Made by a program: the position numbers and the translations under genes. A stretch of 64,000 nucleotides of DNA from Melastoma dodecandrum (Eukaryota > Streptophyta > Magnoliopsida > Myrtales > Melastomataceae): positions 682,001 through 746,000 of the forward strand of contig JARUPY010000471.1 of assembly GCA_029817715.1 (NCBI GenBank). Direction: 5' to 3'. Below the pieces are notes generated by a model that saw only the letters and a program-made list of their open reading frames with translations, had not been told where the DNA came from and made no database searches. Of the stretch, positions 40,020 to 50,285 are shown piece after piece (positions within the stretch are counted from its first letter, which is position 1; every line of letters begins with the position of its first letter).

Positions 40020-40401
40020 TGTTGAAGCTGAAGCCAGAAGATTGAATCACCAGAAAATGCAGGAAAACCCAGAAAGAACGAGGGAAGAACAGGAAGAAAG
40101 GGAAGGAGGATAAGAGGGAAGGAAAGATTCTATTTTCTGTTTTTTGGGGCAAAAACCTAGAATACAATCCATTGCTGTCTGTCCTCAGTCTTATAACAAC
40201 GCTACACTGAGTTGGTTGTAACAAACCCCCAATTGCAATTACCATCATATCCTTAATAAGAGAATAGACAGATAAGAGGCAGGCTTCGGACTTGTTTCAG
40301 CGGGCTAGGACGAACTACTCACTGCAGACTTGATCCTGGATCAGGGCCATAGTATCTTGTTCTGGGTTATGGATTGGGCTGCATAACTCCACAGTCCAAC
40401 A
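40020..40401 (-). repeat. 5' LTR of the copia element
   Basis: 382 bp partner of 35012..35393. It is the 5' LTR because gag lies immediately downstream on the minus strand and the primer-binding site abuts its inner edge. Confidence 0.95.
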
Positions 40402-40790
40402 CCGCTCGACGGTCGCCTCCCTCGCCGACACTGACCGGCCCGCCCTCTCCCTCCTCCTCTCCCCGGCCACCTACTCCACCGTTGCCTCCTCCCTCGTCCT
40501 CTTGCCTTCCTTCGGCTCCTGCTCTGACCCGCCTGCCACTGGCTATACGACACATTCCTCCTCCTGCCTTCCGACCTTTACCTACTCATCGTCGCCCTTT
40601 TCTTCCTCCCCCTCCTCTCCAGGCTCTACCTCTTGCGTCTCCACCGCTCCCGCTCCCCACCTTCCCTCGCTGTGTTTGAGGCCGTCCTACTCGCAGTTTA
40701 CTCCAAGGAGGTGAAGTCCCGCGGAGGAAAACCTATGAGATCCCTGACCTCTCCAACCCTCGCTCTATCACTCTCCTCGTGTCCACAACC
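40402..40790 (+). pseudogene. Hyccin-like gene fragment, right part
   Basis: Hyccin proteins are membrane-scaffold partners of PI4-kinase alpha. This single-exon fragment reads STVASLADTDRPALSLLL, then after a frame change WLYDTF, LYLLRLHRSRS and VFEAVLLAVYSKEVKSRGG, then after a second change EIPDLSNP. These words match the conserved part of plant Hyccin. Two frame shifts and a missing C-terminus mark it as a dead captured copy inside the Mutator-like element. Confidence 0.75.
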
Positions 40791-40986
40791 CGCACAATGC
40801 GGTTAATAGTAGACAGACGACGTTAATGGTCACCTAGGCGCCACGTAGGATTCCGTCCATACATTTACTTAACGGTGGTTATAATTGATATATTGGTCAA
40901 ACGTTACGATGCGTGATGATATTTTAAAAAGTTCAGGGTATATAAAAAAAAAGGACAAAGTTTGAGGTAGAATTGATAATTTGGTG

Positions 40987-40995
40987 TAAATAAAA
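40987..40995 (+). repeat. 9-bp target duplication, right copy (Mutator-like)
   Basis: TAAATAAAA, matching 34656..34664. The word is AT-rich, so the match alone is weak; the adjacent inverted repeats make it convincing. Confidence 0.75.
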
Positions 40996-41469
40996 ATACA
41001 GTGAGTCCTCTGATTAGCCCTGGAATTTCAGAACGTGCTCTCGGTAATTGTAGCTTTGTTATGAGAATTCTTTTTAAAATAGTATTTTTTAAAATTCGTT
41101 TATGATATATAATTTAATTACAAAAAAAATCAGATTTTCAAATAAATTCGATATCAGAAATACTACATTATTTGAAAAAAATTATCCTTGGAAATATTTT
41201 CTATTATGATCAATTACCTCATAGAAATGGAATCATGTCCTTTTCCTTTATTTAGGACGGCCACCAATGAGAACGAGAGACGTTCGCTTTATTAATCGGT
41301 ACAGTAATTACATGTAATAAATATATGAGCTTTAGTAACAGACGAGGTCAACAAAGCCATTATTAGTAGAGAGTCAGTTTGCCTAAACGGGGGCAGTTAT
41401 CCTCTTTGAATTTTAATCACCATTCCTTGCGGTTTCTCTTAAACAAACAACTCTCACTGCTTTACTTAA
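40996..41469. other. Spacer and promoter of the ECA1-like gene
   Basis: AT-rich sequence with no recognisable exon. It should contain the promoter of the small secreted-protein gene at 41470. Confidence 0.4.
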
Positions 41470-41931
41470 ATGGCAGGCAAATCATGTCAATCAATCTCAC
41501 CAAAGAAAAGGAAAAGCATGAGGAAACCATCGCCATCTTCTTCTTCTTCATGGTCCACCGGATTACTCCTCGGACTGTTGATATATCTCGTGGCTACGAT
41601 GCCTGCTGTTGTTAATGGGCATTACGAAGGGGACAAGGCGGCAGCCTGGAAAGCCCAGGTGCAGCCGAGGAAAGGCTGGAACACCTTCATTGCAGCATGC
41701 CTACATAAACTCACCCATCAATGTGCAGATCAGCTCTACCACTACATATTCAACCGGCGGCAAACCAGCGACATCTTCATCAACTGCTGCAACAGGATGG
41801 TCAGGGCCGGGGAGCTCTGCCACAGAGCACTCTCCTACTCGATTTCAAGGAGAAGCGGTCTTAAGAAGTGGAGAGGGCATATTTACCAGAGGAGTCTCGA
41901 GGGCTACTCGGATTGTCTCAGGAGAGTATGA
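41470..41931 (+). CDS. Secreted six-cysteine ECA1/prolamin-like protein
   Basis: Intronless 153-residue protein. A basic Ser-rich N-terminus is followed by a hydrophobic signal segment at about 30-48 (GLLLGLLIYLVATMPAVV), so secretion is likely. The mature part has six cysteines at 77, 85, 106, 107, 117 and 149, spaced CX7C, X20, CC, X9, C, X31, C, which fits the prolamin-like domain of the ECA1 gametogenesis-related family (EC1, MEG-like and related small proteins). Members act mostly in reproductive tissue; that role here is inferred from family only. Met17 is an alternative start closer to the signal segment. It converges with the 5-phosphatase gene. Confidence 0.8.
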   Translation: MAGKSCQSISPKKRKSMRKPSPSSSSSWSTGLLLGLLIYLVATMPAVVNGHYEGDKAAAWKAQVQPRKGWNTFIAACLHKLTHQCADQLYHYIFNRRQTSDIFINCCNRMVRAGELCHRALSYSISRRSGLKKWRGHIYQRSLEGYSDCLRRV

Positions 41932-42713
41932 CATGACCACGACGATGATTGACAACGATGACAAACGATCTTGCCTGGGTTCCCCGCCTTTATTTAGGAC
42001 TTACAACAGTGCGATCAAATTTCATCGACTAATGCAGAATAAACAACTGTCTGCTGATTGGCAAAAGGGACTGCTTGACCACTCGAATAGAAACAACATC
42101 ATTCTGTACAGAACTGATATCTGGATTGGATTAACCAAAAACTACTCTTTATATCATATCACAAACTCCCTAAACTTTCCTATTCATGACACATATAAAT
42201 TGATTTGAATCGATGAATGAGCCTGAAGGGCCCAAACAATAGTAGACAGAACCATTACTGGTAAGGTGCCGGCACGCCGTGTAATGGGACAAAACAGTAG
42301 CTTCCTGGAACTGGGTATATTTCAGTCTATATCTACTAGTGGCAAGAGCCTCGGTAGATCCATCATTCCATAGCCGTACATTTCAATTTAGATCTAAAAC
42401 TGGCAAGACATTTTCTTGGTGATATTCATCATTCCATAAGCCGAATCTCAGGAGAAAAGGAACCTGCAGAGAAATAAAAGGGTTACATACGAGGAGACAA
42501 TATCACCAAACATAGTGCCAGTTCCACTAAGTGCATAGAAAAATAAGTTATCACCATCTCTGCATATCAAGCACCACCCAGAAAGGCACTCCTATTGGGT
42601 CAAACTTCTTCAAGGTCGAGGTCCGGCACATTGGACTAAGTTTTCAGGAGCCGACACATGGAAAAAGCCAGTTTTGAGAAATGGAACTAACCTTTTGAGT
42701 AAGAGGGGATCAG
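41932..42713. other. Convergent spacer between ECA1-like and 5-phosphatase genes
   Basis: 3' flanks of both genes. An apparent open frame continues past the ECA1-like stop in another phase, but it has no motif. No gene seen. Confidence 0.4.
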
Positions 42714-45700
42714 TCAAATGATACCAATACTCATCATGACTTCCTCATTCTCAATTTCAGCATCCGTGAAAGTAAGAGCACGCTGAAGCTTCCTAGCACA
42801 AAACACCTCTACTTCACTCATGTATGTGGCCTTCACAGGCCGATGATCAGAAAGTGTTATTTCAGCTCTCTGGTAGCAGAGTTGCTTCATTCCTTTGCCA
42901 AGGTAAAGAATACGGTCACACCTGGAAGAAATATTCTTCATTATTCCCAAATTCACGAGCCATTTAAAGTAAATCAAGAACAAGAATGACCAATCATCTG
43001 AATCACGTGTTCCCCCAAAAGTTGTAATTCAGGATAAATGCGATAAATACGGAACAAATGGTCAAATTCATGGCAATGCCAATGGGCACCCATAGAATCA
43101 CACGACCATGAGAGATTTCGTTATGGAAATTCGAATGTTCCCAACCAATCTGCACTGCAAGGAGCTTTAGGGCGTCATTGTGTGCAAATTGCATCCCGGC
43201 TACAAAGGGATAGGGAGATTATATGCATGTACATACACACTCCTGCCATTTGCAAACTATTTACAGAAAAAGAGCTTTACTAGCTGAAAGTTTTTAGTCA
43301 TGTATAGAAAGCCTAGAATACTGAACAACTGATGGAAAGAGAAAGGCCGAGGTTGGCATGTAACATACCATGCTGGGGTGCGCCTTCCAACCTTTGGATC
43401 CTCACCAAAGTACTTTTCAGAATTTAATTCATACTTATACGTTGGGGGAAACAATAGAGGCCCCTCATTCCACCCATCAAAAGTACGACCTTTTCGTAGC
43501 TCTCGCACCAGCTAACAGAACAACATTAAGAAGTTTAAACAAGTCAAGAGACATCAGCAAGCCAACATGTGAAACAACAGGTCTGTATTTAAAGGATCTC
43601 TTTTGCACAGCGTTAAAAGTTAAAAAATGCAGGCAGATAAAAAGGTCTTCTTTGTGGTAACACCCAATATATTATTTGTTCCTATGAGGGCCTCCTTCCT
43701 TGCTTTCTTCGTTTGTTATCATACCGCCGAGTGGTAGCAAGTTGTCATGAAGAAATTCAAGCACTAGAAGAAGAATAAAGCTTGGGACAACCCTGAACTT
43801 CCACCAGGAAAACAGGTAGGGAACACATGGATTTTCAAGATCAAACCTAAGGACGATGGACACAGAGAAAGATCCAATGCAATGTCTTGCCGCCAAAGCA
43901 TTTACTCAATCCTACTGGATTGACTGTTAAGTTTATCCTCCGTCTTAAGAGATGGTACATGTTACAATTTCCATCTACTTAATTAATATTCCACCTAATG
44001 ATAAGGATGGACAAAATTTCCCAAGAAAGCACTGGACGTCATCGAATTTTTGCTACTTATAACAACAAAAGTCGATGACAACACAAAATTCGGTTCCAAT
44101 GTAATGAAAACTAATAACATAAAAGATGAAAAACTTATACCAACAATAACTTTTCAATAACAAGAATTGAATGTAGGCCGTGTGAAATGCACAAAATAAC
44201 AGTAAGAACGGAACAGCTGCGTAGGCGTACCTGATCTTTCTCCATCAACTTAGACCATTCCTTTTTGGAAATCAGTTCTCGTGCCTTGTCATATGTAAAG
44301 CTGATACGATAATTCAAATCCCCTAACCAAATAATCTTCCTGTAAGGAACACATGAAATTTGTAATTAACACAATATTAAAAGAAAATAAGCAAACAAAC
44401 TAAACGGTATCTGCTAACTGTAAGAGCAAGCCATACTCTCACGCAGGCTACTTATCCAGAAATAACTACCAATGAAGAACCCACATGCACTAGCTGGCAG
44501 TTCTCCGCACACTGGAACTATCCTAACATTTCACAAATACACATTAAAGAACATATACCAAAAGACCGCATAAAAAGGATATGCTTTGTTTAGAATAAAT
44601 TGCCTTTCATCAATCAAGATTTTTTGCAAGGGCCATTTGCCAAAACATTTTAGAGATGATGAAATCGATAAATGGAAAGATTCAAGAGGGACGAGAAGTT
44701 CACGGTACAAGAACGACTTGCTAAGGAGCAAAACATTGATCAGATTACTTATAAAAAACATTGATTAGATTTTCAGAATACTTCTCATGCTTTGGGAGTC
44801 CAAAACGATTAGAATAGGAAAGTCATGCTTACACAAACAAGTGAAGCTTCTAAAGGGATGGAGATGCAGGGTTGCATGGATAAAAATAAGTACGAAAATC
44901 TTCAACCTTTTGGTACTTACTCATGGTCCATGATACCCTTGGGGAGTCCAAGGCTAGAAACTGGATGAAAAATGGTTCTTCTATGTATTTCATGGACATC
45001 CACATTCCTTTTCAGTTCATCCCCATCTTTTTCTCCTGATGTAAGATGAGCACAAATGAAGCAAAAAAACGTCTGATAGATGGACATGCTCACTGATATT
45101 GAACCCTGAAATATCATGCCATTTAAAAGGTTTCTGGTTACCAAAGTAGCCAATGCAGTACAATTCTTACTACACTAAGATCCTCAGAAAGAGGAAAAAT
45201 AACAGAACAAAAGAGAAAGAATCCCAAAATGCATTCTCCTTCCGATGAATGGTTGCAGGAAACACTCTTTTATCAGACTATCAAAAGAAGGACCTTTCAG
45301 ACTACATTAACAAACACCCTGTAACAAGATGGATTGAAATTTTAGACAAAAGAAGTCTCAAATTTGACAAGTTAAAAAAGGTTTAAAGGATTTTTCCAGT
45401 AAAGTTGTAGCATAATTGATGGATGGTATCATAATTATATTAGCAAATTATATTCTCAAACAATGGGAACACCACTCTGGTCAAATAGATTTGCCAATAG
45501 ATAACCCATATACACCTAATTCAGTTCTGGCGTTCCCCTCACCCACTGGACTCCAAAGTCCAATCAAGACAGGATGGAAACTACCACCTTCTGATCTGTA
45601 ACACTGACCTTTACCTTCCAAAAGAGCATCGTGTGTTTTGGAAAGGAAAGAAAGAGAAAATCAAGTAAAACTTGCAATTTGATGAGAAGACCGACCTTAT

Positions 45701-47763
45701 TGCCTATGTAGCCCATCACGCCAACTCCAACTGTCGACACCTTCAAGTTTTGAATATGCCGTCGTAAACTCCTCCGGACCCAGATGGTGAGGAAAATTCC
45801 CACCATCTGCTTGCTTACTATCCTCACATAAGGTGCTCTCACCTTTCGCACCATAAACATCTCAAGATCAAGATCCGTGAGAAAAGCTAAATCTGGTGGG
45901 CCTTCATTCGCACGAGACTTGATCGAATTATATTTTCTGAATGACCTGGATGCTTGAAAAGATCTAACTGACTTGACAGACTGCGGATGCCCAAGAAACT
46001 TTTTCTGAGATATCAAGTTCAATGGAGGCTCTGGCCAGCTCAATCCTATCTTCTCAGAGCCAGTCAGCGTTCTTGTGAACTTCCTATTTAGTGAAGCAGC
46101 TGGACCGTCTGAGCTCTGTTCAGTTTCCTCATTTTTCAGGCAATTTAAACGATCGAGCCTCTTCCGAGAAGAAGATTGCCATTGCAGATCCTGTTCCTCC
46201 GGATGATGCAAACTGTTGCAATTGATAGGACCGCATACCTTGGACGACATAATTACGTTTTCACTTTCTGGAACCCTTTCCTCAGTTAAACCACCAAGCT
46301 CATCATCAATAGGATGGATTTCCTCATCGCCATCACTGTCACTCGCGAGCATGATCTCCTCTTGTATGTCAGGGATGTCATCAGATGGCTTGAACCTTGA
46401 CGGAGAAGGAGGATCACTGTAGCATTTAACCTTGGTTTTCGCAGGTCGTGCTCGATTCAGTGTCTTGCGCACAATATTTTCCCATTTAGGAACAGGGCGG
46501 TTATCTTCTGCTCCAAATATGTTACCAGCGTTTAACGGGACAATTTCCTGGAAACTACAACATAAAAAACAATTACACGGGCTGGCAGCATCCAAGAAAG
46601 GCAATATTTTCTGGCCAAACGATACATTGATGAAATTTTTGTGTTAAAAATCACCGATATGTATAGGCAGTTCATTGCAAGAGGAAGCGACTTCAAGGCC
46701 AGAATTTCATAAAACAACTTTAATAAAAGGAAGCACACACCCAAGAGAAAGCAATTTCTGGATCAGAATTTCATAAAACGACTTTACAAAGGGAAGCACA
46801 CACCCCAGAACGTAGATATCGGCAGGATCAACTATGTCTATCCAATCGTCAATATCAAGATCATCTGGTGGCAGTTTTCCACCGACATTCCACGTACCGA
46901 CACGTATCCTGGGAGATTAAAAGAAGAAAAAAGAGCAGCAGCACCGCGGTGGTGAGATGACTACAAATGTAGTATTATATTAGCCTTTTAACGTGAAAGA
47001 GCAGTAATTCCGCTGAAGACCAAAAATTAGCAACAAAATCAACGTCCAAACAGCATACTTGAGTTCCTTGGTGTTTATGTATTGAGCCCGAAAAGTCTCT
47101 GAATTTCTTCTTCTGATCCTCGGAAGAACATCTGCAGAGTCAGGACTCGCTAATCAATAGAAAAGGCTCAACGAAACCCTACTAAAAAAAACGTAGTACG
47201 TTGCCGTAAAAAGGAGGGATGGACATCAGTTTCCATCAGATCAAATTCCGAGGGAACAAGAAAAGGAGGAGAATTACCAGTCGGATGAAGGGAAACACCG
47301 TCGGCATCGCAACTCCCGAACTGAGACCCTCCCCCCCCACCATCGGCTGCTGCAAAGGAATCAAACACAGGCAGCTACTGTCAGCCCCCCGACACAACTC
47401 CTTGAGGAGCAAAAACCCACGCGAACAAAACACGCGACGAAGAAAAAGGGGTGGGGCGACCTTCATTGTCGTCGTCGGTGTCGGTGTCGGTGTCGGCACT
47501 GTAGTCGGACTCACGGGCGTTGATGTTGAGCCACTTGCGAACGAGGAGACGGAGCCAGAACAGCTGGGGGCAGGAGCAACCGAAACAAGACAGGAGGAAT
47601 CGATCAGCCCAACAACAACTCCTCTGCCCCAATGCCAAAAAAACAAAAATTTACCCCCACTCCCCCCGACCCACTTCACAAAATAAAAACTTGTAAAGGA
47701 AAAAAAGAGAGGGAGACTTACCTCGGCCTGCTGCTTTGACCGCCGCTGCTGTTGCTGCTTCAT
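42714..47763 (-). CDS. Type I inositol polyphosphate 5-phosphatase
   Basis: Removes the 5-phosphate from soluble inositol phosphates and, in some members, phosphoinositides. Nine exons: 47722..47763, 47461..47563, 47059..47131, 46804..46908, 45696..46554, 44921..45105, 44231..44339, 43369..43511, 42714..42921; 1827 nt, 608 residues. N-terminal family signature WLRLLVRKWLNI at about 17-28; catalytic blocks TWNVGGKLPPDDL at about 79, FQEIVPLNAGN at about 108, MGYIGNKGSISVSM at about 389, WLGDLNYR at about 459 and SDHRPVKATY at about 563. A long acidic, low-complexity insert typical of plant type I enzymes lies at about 130-330. Exon 2 ends with repeated Asp-Thr pairs. The frame closes exactly. 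Confidence 0.95.
46690..46803. repeat. Tandem duplication spanning a 5-phosphatase splice donor
   Basis: A segment around CAGAATTTCATAAAAC and GGAAGCACACACCC occurs twice about 66 bp apart. One copy includes the donor used after the exon 46804..46908, so a second donor-like GTGTGTGCTTCC lies downstream in the intron. Confidence 0.7.
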
Positions 47764-47868
47764 TGCTAGCACTAAACAGAAGGGTTAAAAACCAGAAGAA
47801 GAAGAAGGTAGAGGGATCAAATCATGAAGGACCACCCAAAAACAAAACACTGGAACCGTAGGACTCCC

Positions 47869-48592
47869 TAGGGGTGTCAATGAGTCGGGCAGGCTTGCGA
47901 ATTATTTGGCCTGGCTCGACTAAAAGTCCGAGACTGGCTCGATAATATTCACGCTTTTGCGAGTTCGGACCCGGACTCGGGTCTTATTCTTTAAAAATCA
48001 AGCCGGGTTCGGGCTCATTCATTAGTCCGACAAACAGTTTGGCCCGGTCTGGCAATAATTATAATGAATAATTAATTATAATAAATATTAAATTTTTTAA
48101 AAATCTGGAACTTTTCATAGCTTAATTCTCCATCCCGTTTGCTTCTTCATCTTCTTCATATTCTGTAGAAGTCGTGAGACCATCAAGAGGTTTTTTATAT
48201 CGATCGCTAGCACAACACTGTCCAGGTATTCGTTGTTCTTTTTCCCTTATGGGTGATTCTTAATTGTTTATTCGATTGATTATTTCAATCGCCGATTTCT
48301 TTAAACACACATGTTAAAGATATTTCTTTAAACACTTATTTATTCAATGTCGGGGCGATGAATATTTCTGAATGTTATGATTTTTTATTTTTATTCAATG
48401 TTAAAACTTAAACGGGCTCAGGGCGGGCTCAGACTCGGGCTCGGTCTGAAAATTTTTAAACAGGCTCAAGCCCGAGCTTGACTATATAAAGCCCGATCAA
48501 GCTCGAGCTCAGGCTCAAGCCTGATAAAGTTTTACTTGGGCCAAACTCGGGTAGGGGGTGTCTGAGCCCGGCCCGACTCATTAACAGCCCTA
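47869..48592. mobile_element. hAT-like non-autonomous element
   Basis: The left end TAGGGGTGTCAATGAGTCGG is matched, inverted, by TAGGGCTGTTAATGAGTCGG at the right end. The interior has repeated GGCTCGGGCTC / CAAGCCCGAGC words that also pair inversely. TAGGGNTGTNAATGAG ends are typical of plant hAT MITEs. I could not see a convincing 8-bp target duplication, and there is no coding capacity. It lies about 100 bp upstream of the 5-phosphatase start codon. Confidence 0.65.
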
Positions 48593-48730
48593 GTCCCCAC
48601 TCGCTTGGGATGTGCTTGCTCTTAAAAGTTTTCAGACAACTAACGGTTTCCACGGCGGGTCCCGACTGTCCCGGTCCCTGTCCATCGTGAAATGTTCCTT
48701 CTTTAATAAAATTTTACAAAAATACGATTA

Positions 48731-48740
48731 CTAGTACGAC
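48731..48740 (+). repeat. Target duplication, left copy (foldback element)
   Basis: CTAGTACGAC, matching CTAGTATGAC at 50276..50285 with one transition. Confidence 0.7.
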
Positions 48741-50275
48741 GGAAGCGGCTAACGGTACGTGCACGTAACAGTTACGTAGTTTACTAATTAATACTAAAAA
48801 AAAGTAGTAAATTTTACTAAAAGTTGACCGTTACTAACGAAGTTAACGCAAAATTAGTAAAAAATGTAGTAAAATTTACTAAAATCCGGTCAACTTTTAG
48901 TAAAGTCAACGCAAACTCAGTAAAAAAGTATGTAAATTTTACTACTTTTTTACTGTTAACAGCAGTTCAAGTTTACTAATTTTGCGCTGACTTTACTAAA
49001 ACATTTCCGTTAGTAACGTCAACGCAGAATTAGTAAAAAACGTAGTAAATTTTACACTTTTTTTACTAATTTTGGGTTGACTTTACTAAAATCTTTCGTA
49101 TTTTAGTAAAGTCAAATTAGTTTTAGTAAAAAAAGGAGTAAATTTTACAACTTTTTTTTACTAATTCTGCGTTGATGTTACTAACGGAAATGTTTTAGTA
49201 AAGTCAGCGCAAAATTAGTAAAAAACGTAATAAATTTTACTACTTTTTACTGTACGAATTATGCCGATAATTAGTAACCGTTTACTAATTCTGGTGCTTT
49301 TTTAGTAAAAAACTCTTCCACTTAGTAAATTTTACTAATTTTGGCATGTTTTTACTAAAAAAAGTAGTAAACTATTACTAAAAAATGAAGGTGTTTACTA
49401 ACGAATTTACTAATTAGAACAGTATTTCCGAACCTATTACGAACCTATTTATGCAGTGAAATTACCGTTTTACCCCCGTTACTAATCAGTGAAATCCGAA
49501 CCTAGTTACGAACCTAATTTCTCCCCTGTAACGTGGGTAAACCGGTAAGTTCACATCAAAAATAGGTTCGGAGTTAGGTTCTGAAACACTGTTCAAATCA
49601 GTAAATTCGTTAATAAACACTTTCATTTTTTAGTAACAGTTTACTACTTTTTTTTAGTAAAAACAACTCAAAATTAGTAAAATTTACTAAGTGGAAGAGT
49701 TTTTTACTAAAAAAAGCACCCGAATTAGTAAACGGTTACTAATTATCGGCTTAATTCGTACTGTAAAAAGTAATAAAATTTACTACGTTTTTAACTAATT
49801 TTGCGCTGACTTTACTAAAACATTTCCGTTAGTAACGTCAACGCAGAATTAGTAAAAAAAGTAGTAAATTTTACTACTTTTTTTACTAATTTTGCTTTGA
49901 CTTTACTAAAATACGAAAATTTTAGTAAAGTCAAGGCAAAAATTTGTAGAAAAAAGCAGTAAATTTTACTACCTTTTTTACTAATTCTGCGTTGACGTTA
50001 CTAACAGAAATGTTTTAGTAAAGTCAGCGCAAAATTAGTAAACTTGAACTGCTATGAACAGTAAAAAAATAGTAAAATTTACATACTTTTTTACCAAGTT
50101 TGTGTTGACTTTACTAAAAGTTGACCGGATTTTAGTAAATTTTGCTACATTTTTTACTAATTTTGCGTTGACTTCGTTAGTAACGGTCAACTTTTAGTAA
50201 AATTTACTAAAAAATTTTAGTATTAATTAGTAAACTACGTAACCGTTACTTGCACGTATCGTTAGCAGCTTCCAT
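48741..50275. mobile_element. Giant foldback (palindromic) element, Mutator-like target duplication
   Basis: The two halves are inverted copies of about 745 bp each with a short spacer near 49485-49535. Outer ends: GGAAGCGGCTAACGGTACGT at left against GGAAGCTGCTAACGATACGT read from the right; similarity continues through the centre. CTAGTACGAC (48731..48740) and CTAGTATGAC (50276..50285) form a 10-bp flanking direct repeat with one mismatch. Each arm is itself built of many TAGTAAA/TTTACTA words and smaller palindromes. No protein is encoded. Confidence 0.85.
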
Positions 50276-50285
50276 CTAGTATGAC
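50276..50285 (+). repeat. Target duplication, right copy (foldback element)
   Basis: CTAGTATGAC, partner of 48731..48740. Confidence 0.7.

Larger units (their letters stand above)
35012..40401 (-). mobile_element. Ty1/copia LTR retrotransposon with both LTRs, non-functional
   Basis: Two 382-bp LTRs (35012..35393 and 40020..40401) begin TGTTG and end CAACA, and are flanked by the 5-bp target duplication CCGCT (35007..35011 and 40402..40406). The element reads on the minus strand: 5' LTR at right, primer-binding site TGGTATCAGAGC next to it, gag, then protease, integrase, reverse transcriptase and RNase H in copia order, and a purine-rich tract beside the 3' LTR. Hand comparison gives about 17 LTR differences, mostly transitions, near 95.5% identity. 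A gag/pol frame change and several in-frame stops show that it cannot encode a complete polyprotein. Confidence 0.95.
34665..40986. mobile_element. Mutator-like (Pack-MULE-type) element carrying a Hyccin fragment
   Basis: The ends form terminal inverted repeats of about 125 bp: GGCGAAATGATCAATTCTA at 34665 against CACCAAATTATCAATTCTA read inward from 40986, continuing through TGAACTTTTTAAAATATCAT and ATTATAACCACCGTTAAG. A perfect 9-bp direct repeat TAAATAAAA flanks the element (34656..34664 and 40987..40995), as expected for Mutator-like insertion. The interior, apart from the later copia insertion, is a piece of a Hyccin-family gene. No transposase is seen, so it is non-autonomous. Confidence 0.8.

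Noticed and set aside
47219..47686. 155-codon plus-strand frame opposite 5-phosphatase exon 2
   Set aside because: Shadow of the Asp-Thr repeat coding stretch and its flanking introns; no motif.
47861..48600. 8-bp target duplication for the hAT-like element
   Set aside because: Flanks GGACTCCC and GTCCCCAC are similar but not the same; not counted as support.
48741..50275. Regularly repeated TTTACTA words suggesting a CRISPR-like array
   Set aside because: Units are irregular, inverted and without unique spacers; this is a eukaryotic foldback element.
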